From assembly GCF_003031585.1 (NCBI RefSeq), contig NZ_PWAA01000033.1, positions 186,001 to 250,000 on the forward strand: a stretch of DNA of 64,000 nt, given 5' to 3'. A model generated the notes under the pieces. The model worked only from the letters and a program-made list of their open reading frames with translations. It did not search any database and was not told the DNA's origin. Positions 24,567 through 33,555 of this stretch are shown one piece after another (the first letter of the stretch is position 1; every line of letters starts with the position of its first letter). The DNA comes from Thalassobius sp. I31.1 (GTDB taxonomy: Bacteria > Pseudomonadota > Alphaproteobacteria > Rhodobacterales > Rhodobacteraceae). A program made the translations under genes and the position numbers.

Positions 24567-26225
24567 ATGACGGATAAAATCCTTCTTCCCGACCTTCTGT
24601 CCCTGACACGCGACAGCCTTGCCCCCGTGCAATCTGTGCTGCAAACGGCCCAGGCGAAGGTGCGTGAAATGACACTGGATGGTGACCGGATCAGCGGGGC
24701 CCTGCTGGAACAGAATCAGCATGCTGCACATGCATTGTCCTGGCTTGCGACCTATGTTGAGGCCCTGCAACAAATGCAGGCCTGGGCGGATCGCCTGAAC
24801 ACTGATGGCAAATTCGGCGAGACCGAACAACTGATCCACCAGATCGCCTTTGGGGAATATCTCTGGCAGATCTACGGCGGCATCCCCATGAGCCAGAATG
24901 AAATCGCCCGCCTGCAGGATATGGGCCTGACCCAGGATGACCAGCGTGCGCTGATGGCCCCGGCGGTCATGACCCTCTGCAATCAAGGCAACAGCCAGGC
25001 CGCCCGCATGCGCCTGGTGGAACTGATGCAGGAACAACAGGGCATCGCCGTCTTTGGCAATTCCGGCCTTGATGAAGAACTGGAAATGATCCGCGATCAG
25101 TTCCGCCGTTTTGCCGATGATCAGGTCGTGCCCAACGCGCACGACTGGCACCTGAAAGATGAACTCATCCCGATGGAAATCATCGACAGCCTTGCGGAAA
25201 TGGGCGTCTTTGGCCTGACCATCCCGGAAGAACACGGCGGCTTTGGTCTGTCCAAAGCGTCCATGGTCGTGGTGTCCGAAGAGCTGTCGCGCGGCTATAT
25301 CGGCGTTGGATCCCTTGGTACGCGTTCTGAAATCGCAGCGGAACTGATTATCTGCGGCGGCACCGATGAACAAAAGGCAAACTGGCTGCCAAAGCTCGCC
25401 TCTGGTGAGATCCTGCCAACTGCTGTATTTACCGAGCCAAACACCGGTTCTGATCTGGGATCTCTGCGCACCCGCGCCACCTGTGACGGCGACACTTATA
25501 CAGTGAACGGCAATAAAACCTGGATCACCCACGCGGCCCGCACCCATGTGATGACCCTGCTTGCGCGCACGGATCCTGACAGCACAGATCACCGCGGTCT
25601 GTCGATGCTCCTGGCCGAAAAAACTCCTGGCACCGATGACGCCCCCTTCCCAACCGAGGGCATGACCGGCACCGAGATCGAAGTTCTGGGTTATCGCGGC
25701 ATGAAGGAATATGAACTGGCGTTTGACGGGTTCAAAGTGAAGGCGGAAAACCTGCTGGGCGGTGAGGAAGGCAAAGGCTTTAAACAGCTGATGCAAACGT
25801 TTGAGAGCGCCCGCATCCAGACCGCTGCCCGCGCGATTGGTGTCGCGCAAAACGCGCTGGAACTCGGCATGCAATACGCGATTGACCGCAAGCAATTCGG
25901 CAAAAGCCTGATCAACTTCCCACGCGTTGGTGGCAAGCTGGCAATGATGGCGGTTGAGCTGATGATCGCGCGTCAGCTGACCTATTACAGCGCCTGGCAA
26001 AAAGACCATGACAAGCGCTGTGACCTTGAGGCCGGCATGGCGAAACTGTTGGGCGCACGTGTCGCCTGGGCGTCTGCCGACAATGCGTTGCAGATCCATG
26101 GCGGCAACGGCTTTGCGCTGGAATATCAGATTTCCCGTGTGCTCTGTGATGCGCGCATTCTGAACATTTTTGAAGGCGCCGCCGAAATTCAGGCCCAGGT
26201 GATTTCCCGCCGTCTTCTGGGGTAA
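24567..26225 (+). CDS. mcd: (2S)-methylsuccinyl-CoA dehydrogenase
   Basis: 552 residues, longer than ordinary acyl-CoA dehydrogenases (about 380) because of an N-terminal helical extension of about 160 residues. That extension, reading ...LAPVQSVLQTAQAKV...QNQHAAHALSWLATYVEALQQM, is typical of Mcd, which oxidises methylsuccinyl-CoA to mesaconyl-C1-CoA in the ethylmalonyl-CoA pathway. The dehydrogenase core has FTEPNTGSDLGSLRTRA, AIDRKQFGKSL, ALQIHGGNGFALEYQISRVLCDARILNIFEGAAEIQ. Electrons would go to EtfAB. GAGG before ATG 24567 fixes the start. A strong terminator follows. Assignment rests on the N-terminal extension and motif match. Confidence 0.9.
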   Translation: MTDKILLPDLLSLTRDSLAPVQSVLQTAQAKVREMTLDGDRISGALLEQNQHAAHALSWLATYVEALQQMQAWADRLNTDGKFGETEQLIHQIAFGEYLWQIYGGIPMSQNEIARLQDMGLTQDDQRALMAPAVMTLCNQGNSQAARMRLVELMQEQQGIAVFGNSGLDEELEMIRDQFRRFADDQVVPNAHDWHLKDELIPMEIIDSLAEMGVFGLTIPEEHGGFGLSKASMVVVSEELSRGYIGVGSLGTRSEIAAELIICGGTDEQKANWLPKLASGEILPTAVFTEPNTGSDLGSLRTRATCDGDTYTVNGNKTWITHAARTHVMTLLARTDPDSTDHRGLSMLLAEKTPGTDDAPFPTEGMTGTEIEVLGYRGMKEYELAFDGFKVKAENLLGGEEGKGFKQLMQTFESARIQTAARAIGVAQNALELGMQYAIDRKQFGKSLINFPRVGGKLAMMAVELMIARQLTYYSAWQKDHDKRCDLEAGMAKLLGARVAWASADNALQIHGGNGFALEYQISRVLCDARILNIFEGAAEIQAQVISRRLLG

Positions 26226-26232
26226 AAGACTC

Positions 26233-26270
26233 TCTGGCTTGCGCAAATACGCTGCGCAGGCCAGATTTTT
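26233..26270 (+). terminator. mcd terminator
   Basis: TCTGGC-T-TGCGCA pairs with TGCGCA-G-GCCAGA around a 7-base loop and runs into ATTTTT. It ends just 4 bases before the next ATG, so the META lipoprotein gene needs read-through or its own promoter inside mcd. Confidence 0.85.
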
Positions 26271-26273
26271 CGC

Positions 26274-26660
26274 ATGAAACATCTTTTCCTTCCTGCAGGT
26301 CTTCTGCTTCTGGCCGCCTGTGCTGATGAAACCTCTTCCGGCTATGCAACGCCTGGGGCGGAATATCACCTGCGCGAAATCAACGGCACGGCTTTCAACG
26401 CAACGGCAACAATTGCCTTCCCGGAAAAAGGTGCAATCGGCGGTCAGGCCCCCTGCAATATATGGCTCGCGGATCAGCTCGCGCCCTACCCCTGGTTCAC
26501 ACCCGGCCCCATTGGCGCAACCCGGATGGCCTGCGCGGATCTGGATAAAGAACAACTGTTCTTTGAAGCACTTGAAACAATGACCCTGATCGAATTCAGC
26601 GGCCCGGTCCTGCTGCTGTCCGGGGGCAATGGCGAAAAAATGCTGTTTGAAGCCCGTTAA
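26274..26660 (+). CDS. META-domain lipoprotein
   Basis: 128 residues. Signal peptide [16 protein letters not shown] ends in lipobox L-A-A-C. The mature part has the META/HslJ pattern: [34 protein letters not shown], then [25 protein letters not shown] and a final strand pair. HslJ relatives are heat-induced outer-membrane lipoproteins of unclear function. A terminator lies directly upstream. The stop overlaps the stop of convergent recO by 4 bases. Confidence 0.82.
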   Translation: MKHLFLPAGLLLLAACADETSSGYATPGAEYHLREINGTAFNATATIAFPEKGAIGGQAPCNIWLADQLAPYPWFTPGPIGATRMACADLDKEQLFFEALETMTLIEFSGPVLLLSGGNGEKMLFEAR

Positions 26661-27382
26661 TCCTGTCGCGCCAATAAATCCATCAGGCGTTGGCGCGCGG
26701 CAGGCAAGGGACGTGACCCCAGCGACGGGGCCAGGTGATGTGCCAGGAAATGCCCCGTAGTCCGCAACCCATCCCGGACTTCTGCGTCCGTCACCGCCCC
26801 CTGTCCAAGCAAGCATTGCGGCAGGGGCAACAAACGGTCAGCCCATTCCCCCGCGCCGGCACGACTGACAGCTCGCCCGGTTTTCGGCGACACATAGATC
26901 AGATCATCCCGCGATCCGGTGACCGTGCATTTCGACAGCGACAGGCCAAAACCCAGCTCATCCAACAGCGCCGCCTCCCAACGCAAATAGGCCAGCGGCC
27001 AGGCTTCCGTTGCAGCAAGCAGATCGAACAAAGTGATCGTATGCTGATACAACCCCGGATGTTTTTCACGTTCCGCGAAAGCAAAGCTGATCAGCGCACA
27101 GATCGCATTCAACCCCGCCAGCGCAAGACGATCATTCATCACGCCCGCCGCACGGGCGCGCAGAGGTTCTACGGTGAAGCTGCCCATATGTTCCTCAAGA
27201 CGCGCCCGCCAAGTCACATCCAGCTGATTGCCCGGCTGCAAATGCGGCGCAAGTTTACGAGACGTGCCCCCACGCACAACACCCGCATGCAACCCGTGGG
27301 CTGCGGTAAATACTTCCAGAATTGCGGCGTTCTCACCATGCCTGCGCACGGATATCAGAACCCCTTCATCACGCCAGTCCAT
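26657..27382 (-). CDS. recO: DNA repair protein RecO
   Basis: 241 residues with the RecO N-terminal OB-fold ([39 protein letters not shown]) and the helical C-terminal domain ([42 protein letters not shown]). It helps load RecA on single-stranded DNA with RecR. The zinc-binding Cys set of some RecO proteins is not complete. In relatives recO follows era in one operon; here a 250-base repeat-rich stretch separates it from DUF1491 and era. Confidence 0.93.
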   Translation of the reverse strand: MDWRDEGVLISVRRHGENAAILEVFTAAHGLHAGVVRGGTSRKLAPHLQPGNQLDVTWRARLEEHMGSFTVEPLRARAAGVMNDRLALAGLNAICALISFAFAEREKHPGLYQHTITLFDLLAATEAWPLAYLRWEAALLDELGFGLSLSKCTVTGSRDDLIYVSPKTGRAVSRAGAGEWADRLLPLPQCLLGQGAVTDAEVRDGLRTTGHFLAHHLAPSLGSRPLPAARQRLMDLLARQD

Positions 27383-27410
27383 ATGTCGGACTATATGACG
27401 CAGGGCACAG

Positions 27411-27470
27411 GGGGGCCAGCCCCCGTCGCCTGAAGGCGACTCCCCCGGGATATTTAAAGAACAAAAATGA
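27411..27470 (+). repeat. dispersed hairpin repeat, copy A
   Basis: GGGGGC-CA-GCCCCC, then a second hairpin GTCGCC-TGAA-GGCGAC, then CCCCCGGGATATTT and an A-rich end AAAGAACAAAAATGA. It is the left member of an inverted pair around 27471-27577. Confidence 0.75.
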
Positions 27471-27577
27471 GTAGGGAAGTATTAACATTAATCTGCTTTA
27501 AAAGATCTGCGGTACAGGCGGGGACGCCGATGGCCGTGAACGGAAATGCGGCCTGTGCCTTCGGGGGCAGGTCGTTT
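27471..27577. ncRNA. structured core between inverted repeats, possible RNA element
   Basis: No credible gene. The stretch can fold: ACAGGC (27514-27519) with GCCTGT (27551-27556), an inner GGCCG / CGGCC, and CCTGTGCC-TTCG-GGGGCAGG with a UUCG-type tetraloop followed by T-rich DNA, like an RNA 3' end. The reverse strand also has a 40-codon frame without a start signal. Whether it is transcribed is unknown. Confidence 0.3.
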
Positions 27578-27628
27578 TCATTTTTGTTCTTCAAATATCC
27601 CGGGGAGCGCGAGGGGCTGGCCCCTCGC
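27578..27628 (-). repeat. dispersed hairpin repeat, copy B (inverted)
   Basis: On the minus strand: GCGAGGGGC / GCCCCTCGC, a 9-bp stem closed by two bases, then CCCCGGGATATTT and GAAGAACAAAAATGA. It follows the DUF1491 stop within 6 bases, so it could end the pdxJ-era-DUF1491 transcript. Confidence 0.75.
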
Positions 27629-27633
27629 CTGGT

Positions 27634-27963
27634 TCAGGAAAAGCCAGGTTCATCCAACAGGTGACGCCCGGCTTTGTCTTCAACTTCGATCACCCAGAGA
27701 TCCGGGTCAAAACTACGTTGTTTGGCAAGCGCCTGATCGACAGAAGTCTCATCCCCTTGCGCAAGGGAAATCCAGGCACGTTCCCCTGTCATCAGATCAA
27801 AACTACGCTGAAAGACCTCAGCCTGACCATCAAGCGTGTTCAGTTTGATCAGCACAGCTCCCGCTGTCAGGTCACCTTTTTTCACAACAAACGCCGGGAT
27901 ATCCGCCAGGCGCAGGCGTGTCAGATAGGCCGAAACCCAGAAGTCTGCCGTCAGGCGGCTCAT
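27634..27963 (-). CDS. DUF1491 family protein
   Basis: 109 residues: [46 protein letters not shown], then the acidic end DPDLWVIEVEDKAGRHLLDE. This matches the small alphaproteobacterial DUF1491 family, conserved beside era and recO. The function is unknown; it looks like a compact soluble alpha/beta protein. Start and era stop overlap as ATGA. Confidence 0.88.
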   Translation of the reverse strand: MSRLTADFWVSAYLTRLRLADIPAFVVKKGDLTAGAVLIKLNTLDGQAEVFQRSFDLMTGERAWISLAQGDETSVDQALAKQRSFDPDLWVIEVEDKAGRHLLDEPGFS

Positions 27964-28874
27964 GCGTTTCCGTCACGGAAATTGAGGCCCATTTCATTGT
28001 AGCGCTCTTTTTCTTCCAGCCAGTTCGGACGCACTTTCACCTGCAGGAACAGGTGCACGCGACGGCCCAGGAATTCTTCCAGCTCTTCACGGGCAGCTTT
28101 GGACACGGCTTTGATTGTTTCGCCTTTGTTGCCCAGAACAATCCCCTTGTGACCGTCCCGCATAACGAAGATCTTCTGATCAACCTTACAGGACCCATCT
28201 TTGCGTTCTTCCCAGTGTTCCGTCTCAACCGTCAGCTGGTAGGGCAGTTCCTGGTGCAGGCGAAGCGTCAGTTTTTCACGGGTCATTTCCGCCGCGATCA
28301 TACGCATGGGCAGATCCGCAATCTGATCTTCCGGGTAAAGCCATGGGCCTTCGGGCACCTGCGTTGCCACCCAGGACTTCAAGGCTTCAACCCCGTGGCC
28401 ACGTTCCGCCGAAATCATAAAGGTTTCTTTGAAATCATAGGCTTCGTTCAGATCTTGCGTCAGTTTCAGCAGAACTTCAGATTGCACACGGTCAATCTTA
28501 TTGATCGCCAGCGCCACAATCTGGTTGGCTGTTGTGCGTTCCGTCAGCGCATCAATGATCGCCTGCACGCCTTCGGTAATACCCCGATGCGCCTCAATCA
28601 TCAGAACAACCACATCTGCATCCGCAGCACCGCTCCAGGCGGCAGCGACCATGGCGCGATCAAGACGACGGCGAGGACGGAACAGACCCGGCGTATCGAC
28701 GAACACCATCTGCGATTGCCCCTCAAGCGCCACGCCGCGAATGCGGGCACGGGTGGTCTGCACCTTATGGGTTACGATGGAAACTTTGGCCCCGACCATA
28801 CGGTTGGTCAGAGTTGATTTCCCGGCATTGGGTTCACCGATCAGGGCGACAAAGCCCGCGCGTGTTTCTGTCAT
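27960..28874 (-). CDS. era: GTPase Era
   Basis: 304 residues. G1 [13 protein letters not shown]3 DTPGLF, G4 NKID, and the C-terminal KH domain with [26 protein letters not shown] are all intact. Era binds the 3' end of 16S rRNA and assists 30S maturation. Its gene overlaps rnc upstream and DUF1491 downstream by 4 bases each, the classic rnc-era coupling. Confidence 0.97.
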   Translation of the reverse strand: MTETRAGFVALIGEPNAGKSTLTNRMVGAKVSIVTHKVQTTRARIRGVALEGQSQMVFVDTPGLFRPRRRLDRAMVAAAWSGAADADVVVLMIEAHRGITEGVQAIIDALTERTTANQIVALAINKIDRVQSEVLLKLTQDLNEAYDFKETFMISAERGHGVEALKSWVATQVPEGPWLYPEDQIADLPMRMIAAEMTREKLTLRLHQELPYQLTVETEHWEERKDGSCKVDQKIFVMRDGHKGIVLGNKGETIKAVSKAAREELEEFLGRRVHLFLQVKVRPNWLEEKERYNEMGLNFRDGNA

Positions 28875-29557
28875 TTCTTTTTCTCCAGACGCTCCAGCAA
28901 CGCCTTTGCGGCCATTTGCTGGGCTTCGCGCTTGCTGCCTGCGGTGGCTTTTTCTGCCTCACCGGTTTGCAACTGCGCTTCGATTATAAATACCGGAGCA
29001 TGATCCGGGCCGGAGCGGGAAAGCTCCACATATTTCGGGGGTTGTTGTTTGCGGGCCTGCGCCCATTCCTGCAAAGCGGTTTTGGCGTCGCGTGCATCTG
29101 CTTCCACATGATGGATGCGCGCATTCCAAAGCCGCAGGATCAGATCCCGCGCCGCGTCAAAGCCACCGTCTTTATAGACCGCAGCGATCACGGCCTCCAT
29201 GCCGTCACCCAGCAGCGCGTTTTTGCGACGCCCGCCAGACAGCATTTCAGAACGACCAAGTTTCAGCACTGCGCCCAGGTCAATTTCACGCGCAACATCT
29301 GCACAGGTTTCCTTGCGCACAAGCTGGTTGAAACGGGGGGCCAGCTGGCCTTCTGCCGCCTGCTGGTCAGCTTCCAGCAAGGCTTCGGCCATGACAAGCC
29401 CAAGCACCCGGTCGCCCAGGAACTCAAGGCGCTGGTTATCGTCGCGGGTGGGCGAGGACATGGAAGAATGCGTCAGCGCCCGGATCAACAGATCGGGCGC
29501 GCGGAAGTCATAACCAATTCGGGTCTGAAACCCTTTTATTTCTGCAGAAACTTTCAC
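28871..29557 (-). CDS. rnc: ribonuclease III
   Basis: 228 residues starting with GTG in a GTGA overlap with the lepB stop. The catalytic signature [21 protein letters not shown] carries the metal-binding acidic residues, [15 protein letters not shown] the second acidic cluster, and the C-terminal 70 residues form the double-stranded-RNA-binding domain ending [19 protein letters not shown]. It processes rRNA precursors and structured mRNAs. Confidence 0.97.
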   Translation of the reverse strand: MKVSAEIKGFQTRIGYDFRAPDLLIRALTHSSMSSPTRDDNQRLEFLGDRVLGLVMAEALLEADQQAAEGQLAPRFNQLVRKETCADVAREIDLGAVLKLGRSEMLSGGRRKNALLGDGMEAVIAAVYKDGGFDAARDLILRLWNARIHHVEADARDAKTALQEWAQARKQQPPKYVELSRSGPDHAPVFIIEAQLQTGEAEKATAGSKREAQQMAAKALLERLEKKK

Positions 29558-30336
29558 TCGACCGCCTTAAAGAAACGATCTGAACGCCAGGTCCAGAAAT
29601 AGAACATACGTTTCCCGGCAGAGGAGAACACCACGCGATCGGCCCGGCCGATCAGGTTTTCATAGGGGACAAAACCCACGCCATTGCGACTTTGCGGAAC
29701 ACGGGAATCGATGGAATTATCGCGGTTGTCACCCATGAAGAAATATTCGCCCTCTGGCACGGTAAACACAGGCGTATTATCTGTGGCACGCAAACCAATA
29801 TCCAGGATCGAATGGGACACACTGCCAGGCAGGGTTTCGATATAACGGGTTTTCACACAGTCATTGCCTTCACGATATTCGCAGGCCGGCAGACGGCCCT
29901 GACCACCCTGTGGCTCAAACACCTCGCGGAAGACACCGTCAGGCACCTGCGGTGCAGCTTCACCGTTGATGTAAATCACGCTGTCTTTCACCTGAACACG
30001 ATCACCCGGCAGGCCGATCAGGCGTTTGATATAATCCTGATTGTTGGTCGGGTGGCGGAAAACAACCACATCGCCGCGCGCAGGTTCACCACCCAGGATC
30101 CGACCGGAAAACGGGCAAAGGCCGAAGGGGCAGGAATACTGCGAATAGCCATAGGCCATCTTGTTCACAAACAGAAAGTCACCCACCAACAGCGTATCTT
30201 TCATCGACCCGGAGGGGATGAAAAACGGCTGAAAGAACAGGGTGCGGAAGATGCCCGCGATCAGCAAAGCCCAGACCACGGTTTTCACGGTCTCAAACAG
30301 GCCTTCCTGTTTTGGCTCAAGCTCTTCTGTGGTCAT
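29554..30336 (-). CDS. lepB: signal peptidase I
   Basis: 260 residues. One N-terminal membrane helix (about 16-35) anchors the enzyme; the catalytic Ser is in [17 protein letters not shown] and the Lys in [41 protein letters not shown] is the conserved box D/E. It removes Sec signal peptides, such as those of the several small secreted proteins in this window. It is the first member of the lepB-rnc-era coupled group; 93 bases separate it from acpS upstream. Confidence 0.96.
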   Translation of the reverse strand: MTTEELEPKQEGLFETVKTVVWALLIAGIFRTLFFQPFFIPSGSMKDTLLVGDFLFVNKMAYGYSQYSCPFGLCPFSGRILGGEPARGDVVVFRHPTNNQDYIKRLIGLPGDRVQVKDSVIYINGEAAPQVPDGVFREVFEPQGGQGRLPACEYREGNDCVKTRYIETLPGSVSHSILDIGLRATDNTPVFTVPEGEYFFMGDNRDNSIDSRVPQSRNGVGFVPYENLIGRADRVVFSSAGKRMFYFWTWRSDRFFKAVE

Positions 30337-30429
30337 TGCGCGGTCCTGCTTTGCCTGGCCCTGCGGCCCGTTAAATTCTGTCCTGTCGATATGAGGGGCA
30401 AGGACCGCAGAGTCAACCGGAAGGCAGAA

Positions 30430-30834
30430 TTACGCCGGTAGCGGGCGGGCCTCAATCACCACAAAAGCCTGCGCCCAGGGATGATCATCGGTCAGGGTCA
30501 CATGAATGATCGCGTCATGGCCCGGCGGCGTCATTTCATCCAGCCGTTCTTTCGCCCAGCCCGTGACTTCCATCACCGGCTGACCGGTTTTCAGATTGCT
30601 GACCGCCATATCTTTCCAGGAAATCCCCATGGCAAGCCCGGTGCCAAGCGCTTTGGAGCAGGCCTCTTTCGCGGCCCAGCGTTTGGCATAAGTGCCGGCC
30701 ACATCCTCGCGTCGTTCCGCCTTTGCACGTTCGGTTTCCGTGAACACACGGTTTTTGAACCGGTCGCCAAAACGATCCAGCGTCCCCGTAATGCGTTCAA
30801 TATTCGCAAGATCTGTGCCGATACCTAAAATCAT
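30430..30834 (-). CDS. acpS: holo-[acyl-carrier-protein] synthase
   Basis: 134 residues. [15 protein letters not shown] holds the metal-binding Asp and [12 protein letters not shown]...[19 protein letters not shown] the Glu and the CoA-binding Lys. It transfers 4'-phosphopantetheine from CoA to acyl carrier protein. Start overlaps the preceding stop (ATGA). The pdxJ-acpS-lepB order is common in proteobacteria. Confidence 0.96.
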   Translation of the reverse strand: MILGIGTDLANIERITGTLDRFGDRFKNRVFTETERAKAERREDVAGTYAKRWAAKEACSKALGTGLAMGISWKDMAVSNLKTGQPVMEVTGWAKERLDEMTPPGHDAIIHVTLTDDHPWAQAFVVIEARPLPA

Positions 30835-31301
30835 TCGCGGTTCAGAAACTTTTCTACTGTGATTGCGCCCGTCGCCTGGTTCAGGGTGAATTCCAGGCCA
30901 ATTGGCGTATTATCGGTGCCGTCATTGGCATATTCAAACCCCGGCACCTGAAAGATCAGACCAATGGCGGGGTCATAGCGCGCCTCTAACATGGAAAATT
31001 CGATCCCGGTAAAACCAAGAGATGAGGTTTGGGAAATCATCTTACACTGACGGATGCCAAGTTCATCATCCGGCGGCGACAGCACCAGGATGTGAAACGC
31101 CGCCGAAGCCGGCTCCCAGGTGTCAATCAACGCCAGCCGCACCCGTCCTTCCGAAAACGTGCGGGTGTTTTCTTCCCAGGGTTCCGCCAGATTGGCCGCA
31201 GCAGACTGCCAGTCGCAATCATTGACAACCTGCGCCATCGCACCAGACGCCAGGCCGCAGGTCACGGCCGCCGCATATATCAGTTTCTTCAATGTCATCA
31301 T
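30831..31301 (-). CDS. secreted protein of unknown function
   Basis: 156 residues. [23 protein letters not shown] is a Sec signal peptide with A-M-A cleavage site. The mature part begins [20 protein letters not shown] with two conserved-looking Cys (NDCDW; RQCKMI) that may form a disulfide, and shows a beta-rich pattern. I recognise no family. It is sealed by 4-base overlaps between the LysE-type gene and acpS, so it is certainly cotranscribed with them. Confidence 0.75.
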   Translation of the reverse strand: MMTLKKLIYAAAVTCGLASGAMAQVVNDCDWQSAAANLAEPWEENTRTFSEGRVRLALIDTWEPASAAFHILVLSPPDDELGIRQCKMISQTSSLGFTGIEFSMLEARYDPAIGLIFQVPGFEYANDGTDNTPIGLEFTLNQATGAITVEKFLNRE

Positions 31302-31921
31302 GTTAATCTCACTGTAAAAATCTTAAAGGCCGCGACGCCAAAAAATGCCGCGAATGCAAAATCAAAAACGCGCCGCATGCGCGTATATGCACGCACCATT
31401 CTGGCGGAAGAAAATAGAAAAGCATAGCCGATAAACGTCATCACTGATCCGGCGTAGAGCAGGGCGAAATAGCCCAACAGTGTCGCAAGACCCGCGTCAG
31501 CAGGCGCAACAATCGCATAAATTGACCCCCAGCTGAGAATGGCTTTCGGGTTGGTCAGGTGGATCATCGCGCCCTTGGCAAAGATCGCGGTCAAAGATCC
31601 GGTCACGGGATTGCCCAAAGCGACTTCATCCGATGTCATCGCCCGGCGCAGGGCTTTCAGCGCAAGCCAGCCCAGGTAAGCCACGCCAAAGTAACGGATC
31701 AGTTCAAACACCCAGGCATGGGCCAGCATCACCGCCGACAGGCCCAATGCCGCCGCAATCCCCCAGGACGCAGACCCGGCGCAAATGCCCAGTGCAAAAG
31801 CAAGCCCCGCCCGGCGGCCTTCATTCATCGCAGTTCCGGCAATCCCCATGGTCGCTGGTCCGGGGCTGCCCCCGGCCAGGATCCAGGCGATCCAGATCGC
31901 GATGAACCCGCCCGTGATCAT
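31298..31921 (-). CDS. LysE-family exporter
   Basis: 207 residues and about six membrane helices. The N-terminal [39 protein letters not shown] carries the SPGPATMGI variant of the LysE/RhtB signature, and [21 protein letters not shown] is the second conserved block. It exports amino acids or similar small metabolites; the substrate is unknown. Overlaps with pdxJ and the secreted-protein gene (ATGA each) place it in the pdxJ-acpS operon. Confidence 0.88.
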   Translation of the reverse strand: MITGGFIAIWIAWILAGGSPGPATMGIAGTAMNEGRRAGLAFALGICAGSASWGIAAALGLSAVMLAHAWVFELIRYFGVAYLGWLALKALRRAMTSDEVALGNPVTGSLTAIFAKGAMIHLTNPKAILSWGSIYAIVAPADAGLATLLGYFALLYAGSVMTFIGYAFLFSSARMVRAYTRMRRVFDFAFAAFFGVAAFKIFTVRLT

Positions 31922-32676
31922 GCGCGGGCTTCATCCATCAGGCGGCGCATTTCTGAAATCGCAGGCGTCAGACCACGGAACATGGCTTCGCCCATCAGGA
32001 AGTGACCAATGTTCAGTTCCATCACCTCGGGGAAGGCGGCAATCGGCTGAACCGTTTCATAGGTCAGGCCATGGCCCGCGTGGACTTCCAGGCCAAGGGA
32101 ATGGGCGAAGGTGGACATTTCACGCAGACGTTCCAGTTCTGCGTCACGTTCCTCAAACCGTCCTTCGGCATGCGCATCGCAATAGGCACCAGTGTGCAGT
32201 TCGATCACCTCAGCGCCAATGCGGTTGGCGGCTTCGATCTGGGCACGATCAGCGGCGATAAAGATCGACACACGACAGCCCGCATCGCGCAGGGGCGCAA
32301 TGAAATGGGCCAGGCGGTTTTCATCGCGCGCAACTTCCAGCCCGCCTTCCGTCGTCTTTTCCTCGCGCTTTTCCGGCACGATACAGACAGCGTGGGGTTT
32401 GTGGCGCAGGGCAATTGCCTGCATCTCATCGGTTGCGGCCATTTCAAAGTTCAGAGGCACATCAAGTGCGTCCATCAGCCCATCAATATCCGGGTCGGTG
32501 ATGTGGCGGCGGTCTTCGCGCAGATGGGCTGTGATGCCGTCAGCGCCGGCTTCTTCTGCCAGTTTTGCCGCACGCACAGGATCAGGATAATCGCCACCAC
32601 GCGCATTGCGCACGGTTGCCACATGGTCGATGTTCACACCCAGTCTGAGCTTTCCGGAATATGTCGTGCTCATCAT
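31918..32676 (-). CDS. pdxJ: pyridoxine 5'-phosphate synthase
   Basis: 252 residues, TIM barrel. [25 protein letters not shown] is the N-terminal signature with the substrate-binding Arg/His. [24 protein letters not shown]-type strand [10 protein letters not shown], and [11 protein letters not shown] follow. It condenses 1-deoxy-xylulose 5-phosphate with 3-amino-2-oxopropyl phosphate, the last step of vitamin B6 synthesis. Two Met codons are adjacent at the start. It heads the pdxJ-LysE-secreted-acpS coupled run. Confidence 0.97.
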   Translation of the reverse strand: MMSTTYSGKLRLGVNIDHVATVRNARGGDYPDPVRAAKLAEEAGADGITAHLREDRRHITDPDIDGLMDALDVPLNFEMAATDEMQAIALRHKPHAVCIVPEKREEKTTEGGLEVARDENRLAHFIAPLRDAGCRVSIFIAADRAQIEAANRIGAEVIELHTGAYCDAHAEGRFEERDAELERLREMSTFAHSLGLEVHAGHGLTYETVQPIAAFPEVMELNIGHFLMGEAMFRGLTPAISEMRRLMDEARA

Positions 32677-32745
32677 AAACTCCTGTCCGATTCGAAGCTG
32701 AGCCTAGGATGTCATCTGAAGATTGTCACTGTGATTATCGCCGGT

Positions 32746-33528
32746 TTACCCGGGTGTTTCCGTCGTCTTCTTTTCCGCTTCCTGACGGGCCTCAACAGCT
32801 TTTTCTGCGGCTTCCATCGCCACTTCCTGCGCATCCTGCCAGTTCAGCCGTGCCTGTTCCGCTTTTTCCGCAGCCTGCACCGCTGCACCTTCGGCAGCCT
32901 TAGCCGCCTTCTGGGCGCGAATTTCCTCGAACTTCTGCCGCAGACGTCCTTTGCGCCGTTTCTGATACAGGTCAATCACCGGTACAGTGATGTAATAGCA
33001 AATGATCCCGGCAATCAGCCCCGGAATAATACCGCCCACAAAATAGGGTAAGAAAAAGGTATTGTAGAAATCCCAGAGGAAACCCCAGTTCGCATCCTGA
33101 TCATTAAACATCGCCAGGAAATTTCGCCAGAGCGTGGCACCCACCCCAACATCCTGCTGATCCACCACCGCAGCCGGCACGTCCCGCCCCATTAGTCCCA
33201 GCAGATATTGCCCCAGCTTCAGGCTGGACAGGCCGATGAACGGGAACGTCAGGGGGTTGCCGAAAAAAGTCGCCAAAAGCGCCGCAATGACATTGCCACG
33301 CAGGATGAACGAGATAAAAGCCGCGACAAAGAAATGCAGCCCAAAGAAAGGTGTGAAGCTGGTGAACACGCCTGCAAATATGCCACGCGCGATACGATGT
33401 GGCGGATCCGGCAGACGCTGCAGGCGATGCTTTACATAGAGATATGCACGCTTCCAGCCGGTCTTTGGCCAGAAGAAATCCCGTAGCACCACGAGATTTG
33501 ATCGCTTATCACGCCTCTTGAAGACCAC
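32746..33528 (-). CDS. DUF2062 membrane protein
   Basis: 260 residues. The DUF2062 core shows PHRIARGIFAGVFTSFTPFFGLHFFVAAFISFILRGNVIAALLATFFGNPLTFPFIGLSSLKLG, then a long second membrane part (YFVGGIIPGLIAGIICYYITVPVIDLY). The last 75 residues form a highly charged, Ala/Glu-rich coiled coil. The function is unknown; the family is widespread. It lies between rsh and pdxJ on the same strand. Confidence 0.88.
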   Translation of the reverse strand: MVFKRRDKRSNLVVLRDFFWPKTGWKRAYLYVKHRLQRLPDPPHRIARGIFAGVFTSFTPFFGLHFFVAAFISFILRGNVIAALLATFFGNPLTFPFIGLSSLKLGQYLLGLMGRDVPAAVVDQQDVGVGATLWRNFLAMFNDQDANWGFLWDFYNTFFLPYFVGGIIPGLIAGIICYYITVPVIDLYQKRRKGRLRQKFEEIRAQKAAKAAEGAAVQAAEKAEQARLNWQDAQEVAMEAAEKAVEARQEAEKKTTETPG

Positions 33529-33555
33529 CCTATATCCCCTGCCCGCAGGCGTTGA

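Noticed and set aside
24525-26816. A 763-codon leftward open frame across mcd and beyond
   Set aside because: Antisense to mcd and to the META lipoprotein; long frames without stops are common opposite high-GC genes. Composition is unlike a real protein.
27467-27664. A 65-codon rightward frame across the repeat pair before recO
   Set aside because: It runs through the hairpin repeats and has no ribosome site; the DNA is better explained as repeat plus structured core.
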